Made by a program: the position numbers and the translations under genes. A DNA stretch of 64,000 bases from Promicromonospora sukumoe (GTDB taxonomy: Bacteria > Actinomycetota > Actinomycetes > Actinomycetales > Cellulomonadaceae), in contig NZ_JACGWV010000001.1 in assembly GCF_014137995.1 (NCBI RefSeq), positions 248,001 to 312,000 of the forward strand, written 5' to 3'. Of this stretch, positions 43,674-50,596 are shown in pieces. How positions within the stretch are numbered: position 1 is the first letter of the stretch; every line of letters begins with the position of its first letter. The notes beneath the pieces were generated by a model that did no database searches, was not told the origin of the DNA, and saw only the letters and a program-made list of their open reading frames with translations.

Positions 43674-44474
43674 TCAGCCCGCGTCGCCGCCGCGCATCCG
43701 CTGGAGCGCCCGCATCGCGCCTGGCAGCAGCCGGAGCTGCTCGCGGCGCTCGGCCGCGAAGGTGCGCCGGTCGCCCGACGACCACCGCCGGTCGAACAGC
43801 CGCTTCGCCGCGGCCACGGCCTCGGGTCGCCGCTCCGCGATGCGGCCGGCCAGGGCGAACGCCTCGTCCAGGGGAGTGTCGGTGACCGTACCGGCCAGGC
43901 CGAGCCGGCCGGCGTCGGCCCCGGTGAACTCCTCGGCGGTGAAGGTGAGGCGCTTGGCCGTCTCGATGCCGACGAGCTGGGTCAGCGCGCGGATGCCCGA
44001 CATGTCGGGGACGAGGCCGCGCTCGACCTCCTTGACGGACCAGCGGGCGTCGGGGGCGGTCAGGCGCAGGTCGGCGGCCAGCGCGATCTGCACGCCCGCG
44101 CCGATCACGTGCCCGTGCACGGCCGCGATCACCGGCACCGGCAGGCGCCGCCACGCCCAGCACGCCTCCTGGAACAGGTTGGTGCCGCGCGGCGTCGGGA
44201 CGAACGCCCGGGCCACGGCGGCCGGGTTCCGCGCCGCCGAGCCGAGGTCCAGCCCCGCGCAGAACGAGCGACCGTTGCCGGACAGCACGACCGCACGCAG
44301 CCCCGGCTCGTGCCGGAGGCGGCGTGCGGTGGCCCGGAGCTCGCCCAGCATGCCCAGCGACAGCGCGTTGAGCTTGTCGGGCCGGTCGAGGCGGACGTCG
44401 GCGATCCCGTCCGAGAGCGTGCAGGCGATGCCGCTCCCGGACGGGCCGCCCGGCGTCGTGCTGCTGGCGTTCAT
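43674..44474 (-). CDS. Enoyl-CoA hydratase/isomerase (crotonase) family protein
   Basis: The 266-residue crotonase has RLDRPDKLNALS, the oxyanion-hole segments VLSGNGRSFCAGLDL and VHGHVIGAGVQIALAADLRL, and the VKEVERGLVPDMSG region. The usual first catalytic Glu region reads HGHVIGAG and the second Glu site is VERGLVPD, so at least one Glu of the hydratase pair is present. Substrate is unknown. It converges with the cyclase gene; TAGGCT lies seven bases before the ATG at 44474. Confidence 0.87.
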   Translation of the reverse strand: MNASSTTPGGPSGSGIACTLSDGIADVRLDRPDKLNALSLGMLGELRATARRLRHEPGLRAVVLSGNGRSFCAGLDLGSAARNPAAVARAFVPTPRGTNLFQEACWAWRRLPVPVIAAVHGHVIGAGVQIALAADLRLTAPDARWSVKEVERGLVPDMSGIRALTQLVGIETAKRLTFTAEEFTGADAGRLGLAGTVTDTPLDEAFALAGRIAERRPEAVAAAKRLFDRRWSSGDRRTFAAERREQLRLLPGAMRALQRMRGGDAG

Positions 44475-44481
44475 GGGGCGC

Positions 44482-44487
44482 AGCCTA
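44482..44487 (-). promoter_or_regulatory. -10 element TAGGCT of the crotonase gene
   Basis: Read on the minus strand, it ends seven bases before the ATG at 44474 with no ribosome binding site. Confidence 0.55.
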
Positions 44488-44532
44488 CGCACCGCCTCCG
44501 ACGGCGGTACGCGGGCCGCGCCCCGGGGGACG

Positions 44533-46227
44533 TCACCGCACCGGCGTGGCCACGACCTCCGTGTTCACACCCTCGTACGGCGGCACCTTCACGGTGCGCT
44601 TGCCGGGCTTGCCGCCCAGCACCACGGTCCGGTAGCTGACGTTGTTCGACGTCGTCCGCTCGTGCAGGGCGCCGTTCGGGTTCACGGTGATCTTGATCTG
44701 GTAGGTGCCGTTCTTGACCTTCGTCAGGTCGAACGCCTGCGTCTGCGTCTGGTTGTAGGTGTCGCCCCAGCCGGCGGGCAGGACCTCACGCAGCCACAGG
44801 GCGGACTGGTCGCCGCAGGTGCTGTCGAGGCCGGTGGCCTCGGGGCGCCACACGGCGCCGGGCACCGAGAGGTCGACCGGGTCGGTCGGCGCCAGGCACC
44901 AGGACTGCTTGCCCGACGGCGTCACCGGCTTGCCCTTGGTCGTCACCAGCTCGTAGCTCGCGAAGTCCAGGAAGTGCCAGTGGTTGTGCTCGGGCGCCTG
45001 GTGGTACTCCATCGTGCCGGTCTTGGTGCTGCCGACCTCCTTGCCGTCCCGGTAGAAGAACTGGTAGGCGTCCATCAGCTCGCCGGAGCCGCGGCGGTAG
45101 CCCTCGACGACCAGCGGCGCGGGACCGGCGTTCCACTCGTTGGCGTTGAAGGTGAGCCGGTCGGTGCCGGACTCGTCCACCTCGGTACCGATCTGCCAGG
45201 CCGGGGCGGAGATGAGGTCGGGGAGCGTGTCCTTGTCGGGCGTCCGGTTCGACGGCGTGGACCCCGACTGCCCGAGCGCCGGGTGGTCGGCCCCGTGCTC
45301 CGCGTCGCCCAGCGTGAAGAGGTTGGTGCGGTGCTCGGAGGCCGTGCTGCCGCCGTGACCCGCGTGGCCGCTCTGCGTCCGCAGGCTCTCGGCCCGGGCG
45401 GTCGCCGCGTCGCCGTCCTGCAGCGAGCTGAAGCCCTCGGCGGGCGCGCCCATGAGCTGCTCCGCGACCTCACCGCAGTCCCAGACCTCGCACTCGTCGA
45501 CGACCTGGACCCGCTGCGTCACCGCGCGGCCCTTGGCCGGCAGGCCGAGGAAGTCGGCGACCGGGTCGCTGATGATCACGGTCATCACGAGGTTCTTCTG
45601 CTTGGTCTCGACCTCGAAGAACGCGTCGAGCTTGGTGGCCCAGCCCTGCTCCACCCCGGTCACGGTGGCGTCCGTGAACCAGCTCCCGCCGCAGAACGAC
45701 GGGTAGACCGGCTCGGTCCGGCCCGTCGGCTCCACGCGCTGACGGTCGGACCCGCCCAGGCACAGGCTGCGGGTCTCCTTGGCCAGGACCTTGCCCTTGG
45801 GCGTCCGCACGCGGACCGTGAGCCCGTTCTTGAAGCCGTTGAGCCCGTCGACGATCGCCTTGGGGGCCTTGGTGGTGGTGCGCTCGCCGTCGCGGATCAC
45901 CGTCCTGGTCAGCGAGACCGGGCTGGACGGCTTGGACCGCTTGGCCCAGAACTCGTGGGTCTCGCCGTACGCGGCCAGCCAGACCGCCGAGTCCAGGTAC
46001 ACGTAGTTGTCGTACGCGTACGCCTGGACGGTGCGCGAGGCCGGGGCGAACCGCAGGCCGGGCTTCTTCGCCGCGGTCGGGGCGGCCGCCGCGGCGGACT
46101 CGGGCGTGATGGCTGCGCTCGCGGCGTCGGTCGCGCCGCCCTCGCCGAGCAGGCCGATGGCCAGCACGGCTGCCACGCCCATGGTGAGCAGGCGCGATGC
46201 AGGACGGGTCAAGCGGAGTGCGGTCAT
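44533..46227 (-). CDS. Secreted lysyl oxidase-like copper amine oxidase
   Basis: The 564-residue protein has a signal peptide (charged MTALRLTRPASR, then a hydrophobic run to about residue 28, an Ala-rich cleavage region). The C-terminal third is lysyl oxidase-like: the copper-binding histidines H414, H416 and H418 lie in EHNHWHFLDF, and WLREVLPAGWGDTYNQ follows. Lysyl oxidases oxidise peptidyl lysines to aldehydes; bacterial ones are secreted and of uncertain substrate. The N-terminal 330 residues are unassigned, with a His/Gly-rich stretch near 285-315 that may bind metal. No copper chaperone gene is adjacent. Confidence 0.78.
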   Translation of the reverse strand: MTALRLTRPASRLLTMGVAAVLAIGLLGEGGATDAASAAITPESAAAAAPTAAKKPGLRFAPASRTVQAYAYDNYVYLDSAVWLAAYGETHEFWAKRSKPSSPVSLTRTVIRDGERTTTKAPKAIVDGLNGFKNGLTVRVRTPKGKVLAKETRSLCLGGSDRQRVEPTGRTEPVYPSFCGGSWFTDATVTGVEQGWATKLDAFFEVETKQKNLVMTVIISDPVADFLGLPAKGRAVTQRVQVVDECEVWDCGEVAEQLMGAPAEGFSSLQDGDAATARAESLRTQSGHAGHGGSTASEHRTNLFTLGDAEHGADHPALGQSGSTPSNRTPDKDTLPDLISAPAWQIGTEVDESGTDRLTFNANEWNAGPAPLVVEGYRRGSGELMDAYQFFYRDGKEVGSTKTGTMEYHQAPEHNHWHFLDFASYELVTTKGKPVTPSGKQSWCLAPTDPVDLSVPGAVWRPEATGLDSTCGDQSALWLREVLPAGWGDTYNQTQTQAFDLTKVKNGTYQIKITVNPNGALHERTTSNNVSYRTVVLGGKPGKRTVKVPPYEGVNTEVVATPVR

Positions 46228-46246
46228 GGATCCCCCAGCTGGAGTG

Positions 46247-46264
46247 GTGACAGAGACCTGTCAC
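46247..46264. promoter_or_regulatory. Inverted repeat GTGACAG-n4-CTGTCAC upstream of the lysyl oxidase gene
   Basis: Perfect seven-base arms lie 20 bases before the ATG at 46227, in the 5' leader on the minus strand. An operator or a leader hairpin are both possible. Confidence 0.4.
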
Positions 46265-46338
46265 GGCTAAGGACGGTCACCCGGCCGTTTTCGTTGTGTG
46301 CTGATGCACAGTTCACCCCCTGGATTTTTTCCGGTGCC

Positions 46339-46368
46339 GGTCAGGGTGCAGGTCAGGGTGCAGGTCAG
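46339..46368. repeat. Tandem GGTCAGGGTGCA repeats
   Basis: Two full 12-bp copies and a half copy lie in the gap between the lysyl oxidase and HAD genes. No function is evident. Confidence 0.7.
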
Positions 46369-46403
46369 GCGGCCTGCCGACTCGCGTATGACACGATGCG
46401 AGC

Positions 46404-47075
46404 GTGCTGAAAGTCGTTCTCTTCGATCTCGACGACACACTCGTGGACCAGGAGGGCGCCTCTCGGACGGCTCTGCTGGACTGGCTGCCCGAGCTGGGTC
46501 TGGACCATGACGACCCCGACGAGCTGGTCACGGCGTGGGGCGGCATCGCCGAGGAGGCCTACGCCAGGTACCAGCGGCGCGAGATCACCTTCCTGGAGCA
46601 GCGCCGCGTCCGCGTGCGCGAGTTCCTGGGGGCCGACGCCACCGACGACGAGGCGGACGAGCTGTTCTCCGGCTACCTCTCCCGCTACCAGCAGGCCTGG
46701 GCGGCCTTCGACGACGCCGTCCCGGCCCTGCGCCGGGTGCGGGACGCCGGCCTCGTCGTCGCGCTGCTCACCAACGGCGACGCCGTCCACCAGCGGCTCA
46801 AGCTCGACCGGACGGGCCTGGCCGCGCACGTCGACGTCGTCGTCGCCTCGGACGACCTGCCCGCGGGCAAGCCCGACCCGCGCGCCTACGCCGTGACGTG
46901 CGAGGTGCTCGGGGCGGCGCCGGGCGACGTGCTGATGGTGGGCAACGACGTCGAGAAGGACTTCCAGGGGCCGCTCGACGCCGGGCTCGCCGCGGTGCTG
47001 CTGGACCGGTACGACCGGTACCCGGAGGTCGAGGACCGCATTCGGACCCTCGACGAGGTCCCGCTGGCGGCCTGA
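46404..47075 (+). CDS. HAD-superfamily hydrolase
   Basis: The 223-residue protein has all four HAD motifs: FDLDDTLVD (nucleophile Asp), LLTNGD, the Lys in AGKPDPRAY, and MVGNDVEKDF. A helical cap (about residues 18-95) makes it a subfamily I phosphatase, close to those hydrolysing phosphoglycolate or nucleotides; the substrate is not known. It starts at GTG 46404. A long palindrome begins 13 bases after the stop. Confidence 0.87.
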   Translation: MLKVVLFDLDDTLVDQEGASRTALLDWLPELGLDHDDPDELVTAWGGIAEEAYARYQRREITFLEQRRVRVREFLGADATDDEADELFSGYLSRYQQAWAAFDDAVPALRRVRDAGLVVALLTNGDAVHQRLKLDRTGLAAHVDVVVASDDLPAGKPDPRAYAVTCEVLGAAPGDVLMVGNDVEKDFQGPLDAGLAAVLLDRYDRYPEVEDRIRTLDEVPLAA

Positions 47076-47087
47076 CCGCACCCACCG

Positions 47088-47151
47088 AGTTCGGCAGTTG
47101 GCCTTGAGATCGGCCCATCACTGGGCCGATCTCAAGGCCAACTGCCGAACT
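47088..47151. repeat. Perfect palindrome with 30-bp arms between converging genes
   Basis: Arms 47088-47117 and 47122-47151 enclose the loop TCAC. It sits 13 bases after the HAD stop and 24 bases before the end of the DUF1016 gene on the other strand, so it could terminate both. GC is well below the surrounding genes. Confidence 0.9.
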
Positions 47152-47174
47152 GCGTGGTGCCGCGGTCGCGTGGA

Positions 47175-48260
47175 TCAGACAGGCACCTGGTCCGGGGCTG
47201 GTGCTGCGGCCGGACCCTGTGCCTGGATCTCCTCCTCGATGACCGCCTCGAGCTCGCCGGGGCTCGGGAGCGCGGCGCGCTCCGCGGGCGTCAGGCCCTC
47301 GTAGAGCGCGACCGCCACGGGCGACGCCGTGCCGGCGAGTGCGTAGTCGAGCGTCGCGTCGTTGCGCTCGGTGCACAGCAGGATTCCGACCGTCTTGGCG
47401 TGCAGGTCCGGGTCCCGGACCTCGCCGTCGACCATCGCCACGTAGGTGCCGATCTGGCCCATGTGAGCGGGCTGGAACTTGCCCACCTTGAGCTCGACGA
47501 CCACGTAGCGCAGCTGTGTCACGTGGAAGAAGAGCAGGTCCACGAAGAACTCGTCGCCGCCGACCTCGATCCGGTACTGGCGGCCGACGAATGCCATGTC
47601 ACGCCCGAGCTCCAGCAGGGTGTCCTGGATGCGGTCGATCAGCACGCGCTCACGGTCGCGTTCGGCGACGTGCTCGTCCGGGTCGAGGTGCTCGAAGACG
47701 TAGGAGTCCTTGACGGCCTGCTGGGCGAGGTCGGAGTCGACGGCGTCGAGCGTCGTCGCGAAGTTCGACGGTGCGGAGCCGAGGCGCTTCCTCAGGTCGG
47801 TCTTGATCTCGAACTCGAGGCTCGCGCGGGACCAGCCGTTCTGGACTGCCTTGGCGGCGTACCACTCGCGTTCGTCGGCGGTGCCGAGACGCTCGATGAG
47901 GGTGACGACGTGGCCCCAAGGCAATTGGCCAACAGCCTGTTGGCCAATTGGTTCCGAGGCGGGCCACACCTCCGCGAAGCGTCGCATGTTCTTGATGTTG
48001 GACCGCGACCAACCCCGCTGACCAGGGAACTCGCGTCGCATGTCCGCAGAGATCTGGTCCACGATCTTCGTGCCCCAGCCCTCGTTCCGCTGGCGGTCGA
48101 GGATGTCGCGCCCCACCGACCAGTACAGCCGCAGCACTTCTGTGTTGGCCGCGCGCACCGCGCGGTACTGGGTGGTGCGGACCCGTCGTTTCAGGTCCGC
48201 GATGAACTCTCCGTACCCGTTGGGCGCTGGGGAGCTGCTGGTGTCGATAGTCACGGGCAC
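47175..48260 (-). CDS. DUF1016/YhcG-family PD-(D/E)XK nuclease
   Basis: The 361-residue protein has the DUF1016 N-terminal helical domain (LYWSVGRDILDRQRNEGWG, FPGQRGWSRSNIKNMRRFA, QLPWGHVVTLIERL) and a C-terminal PD-(D/E)XK nuclease-like domain with FFVDLLFFHVTQLRYVVVELK; the Asp and the Glu-x-Lys pair are present. YhcG/RhuM-like relatives occur in mobile and defence contexts, but their function is not settled. Within the gene a perfect 13-bp inverted repeat encodes IGQQAVGQL. It starts at GTG 48260; GTG 48254 is also possible. Confidence 0.87.
   Translation of the reverse strand: MPVTIDTSSSPAPNGYGEFIADLKRRVRTTQYRAVRAANTEVLRLYWSVGRDILDRQRNEGWGTKIVDQISADMRREFPGQRGWSRSNIKNMRRFAEVWPASEPIGQQAVGQLPWGHVVTLIERLGTADEREWYAAKAVQNGWSRASLEFEIKTDLRKRLGSAPSNFATTLDAVDSDLAQQAVKDSYVFEHLDPDEHVAERDRERVLIDRIQDTLLELGRDMAFVGRQYRIEVGGDEFFVDLLFFHVTQLRYVVVELKVGKFQPAHMGQIGTYVAMVDGEVRDPDLHAKTVGILLCTERNDATLDYALAGTASPVAVALYEGLTPAERAALPSPGELEAVIEEEIQAQGPAAAPAPDQVPV
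47922..47950. repeat. Perfect 13-bp inverted repeat inside the DUF1016 gene
   Basis: CAATTGGCCAACA (47922-47934) and its complement (47938-47950) are separated by three bases. It encodes residues around IGQQAVGQLPWG of the nuclease and is AT-richer than the rest of the gene. Confidence 0.85.
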
Positions 48261-48295
48261 CAGCGTGTAGAGGAATCATGGCATCCGCCAGTCTA

Positions 48296-48311
48296 GTTGC
48301 GTATACGCAAC
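48296..48311. promoter_or_regulatory. Perfect 16-bp palindrome GTTGCGTATACGCAAC upstream of the DUF1016 gene
   Basis: It lies 35 bases upstream of the DUF1016 start and 44 bases after the SRAP stop. Its compact dyad form is that of a repressor operator; the A-run next to it is on the wrong side for an intrinsic terminator of the SRAP gene. Confidence 0.5.
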
Positions 48312-48355
48312 GAAAAAAGCTCAACTGGCTGGTTGGCCGTGCGGGCGTGGCCTTC

Positions 48356-49111
48356 TCAGACCCGGACCGGCTCCGGGTCTCGGGGCTCCGGGTCCGCCTC
48401 GATGAGCGACGGGCCGTCGTTCTGCACCGAGCCGACGGCGTCGCCCACCGGCAGCGTGGCCAGCGGCAGGTTGTCGATCTCCAGCAGGTCGGTGGCGTCG
48501 CCCACGGTGGGGTCCAGCCACCGGTTCCAGGCCTCGGGCGGCAGCACGAGCGGCATCCGGTCGTGGATCGCCGCCATGTCGTCCGACGCCGGCCGGGTCA
48601 CGACCGTGGTCGACACCAGCCAGCGGTCCGGGTCGGACTCGCTCGCCGCCGGGTTGCGCCAGAACTCGTACAGGCCGGCGAACGCCGCGACACCGGGGCC
48701 GGCGGGGTGGATCCAGTAGGGCTGCTTCGGCACCTTCTTCGAACCCGAGGCGGGCAGCGACAGCTTGCGCCACTCGTAGTAGCCGTCTGCCAGTACGAGG
48801 CAGCGCCGCGCCTTGAAGGGCTTGGCGAACGCAGGCTTGTCGACCAGCGACTCCGAGCGCGCGTTGATCATCCGCGCGCCCCCGCTCGGGTCCTTGGACC
48901 AGGACGGCACGAGCCCCCAGCGGGCGAGCCGCAGCGACCGGCTCACCTCCGCGGAGCCCTTGGCCGCCCGCTCGACGACGATCCGCACCGGGTCGGTCGG
49001 CGCCACGTTCCACGACGGCGGCAGGAGCCGCGCGTCCTCGGCGATCTCGGCGATCGCGAGCTCGTCGGCGAGGTCCTGGGTCTGGGTGAAGGAGGCGAAG
49101 CGTCCGCACAT
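48356..49111 (-). CDS. SRAP (HMCES/YedK-like) abasic-site protein
   Basis: The 251-residue protein begins MCGRF, so Cys2 becomes the N-terminal nucleophile after Met removal. It also shows WNVAPTDPV (the active-site Asn), RMINARSES, DGYYEW (the Glu) and IHDRMPLVL (the His). SRAP proteins crosslink to abasic sites in single-stranded DNA to protect them. All catalytic positions are present. A CATGCT hexamer six bases before the ATG may be a weak -10 element. Confidence 0.93.
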   Translation of the reverse strand: MCGRFASFTQTQDLADELAIAEIAEDARLLPPSWNVAPTDPVRIVVERAAKGSAEVSRSLRLARWGLVPSWSKDPSGGARMINARSESLVDKPAFAKPFKARRCLVLADGYYEWRKLSLPASGSKKVPKQPYWIHPAGPGVAAFAGLYEFWRNPAASESDPDRWLVSTTVVTRPASDDMAAIHDRMPLVLPPEAWNRWLDPTVGDATDLLEIDNLPLATLPVGDAVGSVQNDGPSLIEADPEPRDPEPVRV

Positions 49112-49238
49112 GGGACCAGCATGCCCCGAGCCACTGACACTCGCGGGAGCAGGAGAAGGGTCGCCTCCCGGTGGTGAACTCCTGGCGAACACGTGACCGG
49201 AGAGCGAGATCACTCTTCTCATCGTCGTATCGATTCGA

Positions 49239-49244
49239 TAGCAT
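49239..49244 (+). promoter_or_regulatory. -10 element TAGCAT of the drug exporter gene
   Basis: TAGCAT ends seven bases before the ATG at 49252 and overlaps the alternative ATG at 49243, which argues for 49252 as the start. Confidence 0.55.
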
Positions 49245-49251
49245 GGCGCCC

Positions 49252-50508
49252 ATGCCACCCTCCGCGCCGTCGGGCGTCTCCCCAGTCATGCCCGCGCGCC
49301 GAGCCTCCTCCCGGTCCACCGTCAAGTGGGTCCTCATGCTCGGGGCCCTGTCGGCCCTGCCCGCCTTCACCGTCGACATGTACCTGCCCGCGCTCCCGCA
49401 GGTGGCCCTGGACCTCGACTCCACCGAGGCGCTGGCCCAGCTCACGGTCTCCTGCATGCTCATCGGCGGTGGCGTGGGCCAGCTCGTCATCGGGCCGCTC
49501 TCGGACCGGTTCGGCCGCCGCGCCCCGCTGCTGGTCGGCCTCGCGCTGCACGTCGTCATCTCGCTGCTGTGCGCCGTCGTCACGAGCATGCCGCTGCTCA
49601 TCGTCCTGCGGCTCGCGCAGGGCTTCTTCAACGCCGCGGCCGGCGTGGCCTCGGTCGCCATCGTGCGCGACCGCTTCGTGGGTGCCGAGGCAGCCCGCAT
49701 CCTGTCGCGCCTCATGCTCGTGATCGGCGTGGCGCCCATGTTCGCGCCCACGCTGGGCACCTTCGTGCTGGCGCACGGTCCCTGGCGCTGGGTGTTCGTG
49801 GTGCTGGCCGTGATGGGTGCCGCGCTGGCCCTCGTGGTGCTCCGGGTGATGCCCGAGACCCACCCGCCGGTCAAGCGGCTCACCGGCGGCGTCCGCGCGG
49901 TCGCCGGCGGCTACGGCAAGCTGCTCAGGGACCGGCACTTCATGGCCCTTGCGGTGATCCCGGGCCTCGGCTTCGGCGTGCTGATGAGCTACGTGGTGGG
50001 CTCGCCCATCATCTTCCAGCAGGAGTACGGGCTGAGCGAGGGGCAGTTCGCCCTGCTGTTCGCGGTCAACGGTGTGGGGCTCGTCCTGTCGGCCCAGGTC
50101 AACGCGGCGCTCGTGCGCAAGGTCGCCCCGGTCCGGCTGCTCCGGTTCGGGGTGGTCGCCCAGGCGGTCCTCGTCGTCGTGCTGCTCGTGGTGGTCCTGA
50201 CCGGGGCGGGCGGGCTGATCGGCCTGCTGGTCGCCCTGTGGTGCGTGCTCGCGTTCCAGGGGCTCGTCCCGGCCAACGCGTCCGCGCTGGCGCTGTCCCG
50301 GCACGGCGAGATCGCCGGCACCGCGGCGGCGATGATCGGCGCCGTCCAGTCCCTGATCGCCGGCTCGGTGAGCTCGCTCGGCGGGTTCCTCGGCGGCGAC
50401 GCCACGGCCATGGCCCTGGTGATGCTCGCGGCGGTCACGCTCGCCATCCTCGTCCTGGCGATCGCCACCCCGGCGTTCCGCCGCGGCGGCTGGCACATGC
50501 CGGTCTGA
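49252..50508 (+). CDS. Bcr/CflA-type multidrug efflux transporter (MFS)
   Basis: The 418-residue membrane protein has 12 predicted helices. PAFTVDMYLPALPQVALDL in the first helix and the cytoplasmic loop GPLSDRFGRR between helices 2 and 3 are Bcr/CflA drug:H+ antiporter hallmarks, as is RLAQGFFNAAAGVASVAIVRD. It is probably a proton-driven exporter of unknown substrate. ATG 49252 is chosen from the -10 spacing. It is divergent from the SRAP gene. Confidence 0.9.
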   Translation: MPPSAPSGVSPVMPARRASSRSTVKWVLMLGALSALPAFTVDMYLPALPQVALDLDSTEALAQLTVSCMLIGGGVGQLVIGPLSDRFGRRAPLLVGLALHVVISLLCAVVTSMPLLIVLRLAQGFFNAAAGVASVAIVRDRFVGAEAARILSRLMLVIGVAPMFAPTLGTFVLAHGPWRWVFVVLAVMGAALALVVLRVMPETHPPVKRLTGGVRAVAGGYGKLLRDRHFMALAVIPGLGFGVLMSYVVGSPIIFQQEYGLSEGQFALLFAVNGVGLVLSAQVNAALVRKVAPVRLLRFGVVAQAVLVVVLLVVVLTGAGGLIGLLVALWCVLAFQGLVPANASALALSRHGEIAGTAAAMIGAVQSLIAGSVSSLGGFLGGDATAMALVMLAAVTLAILVLAIATPAFRRGGWHMPV

Positions 50509-50596
50509 GAACCGCCCGGGAGCCCGCCGGGAGAGTTCACCCAGAGGTAGTGCGGGATTCACCGGGATGTGGGGTACGCCCACTTGGCTCGCTCCC

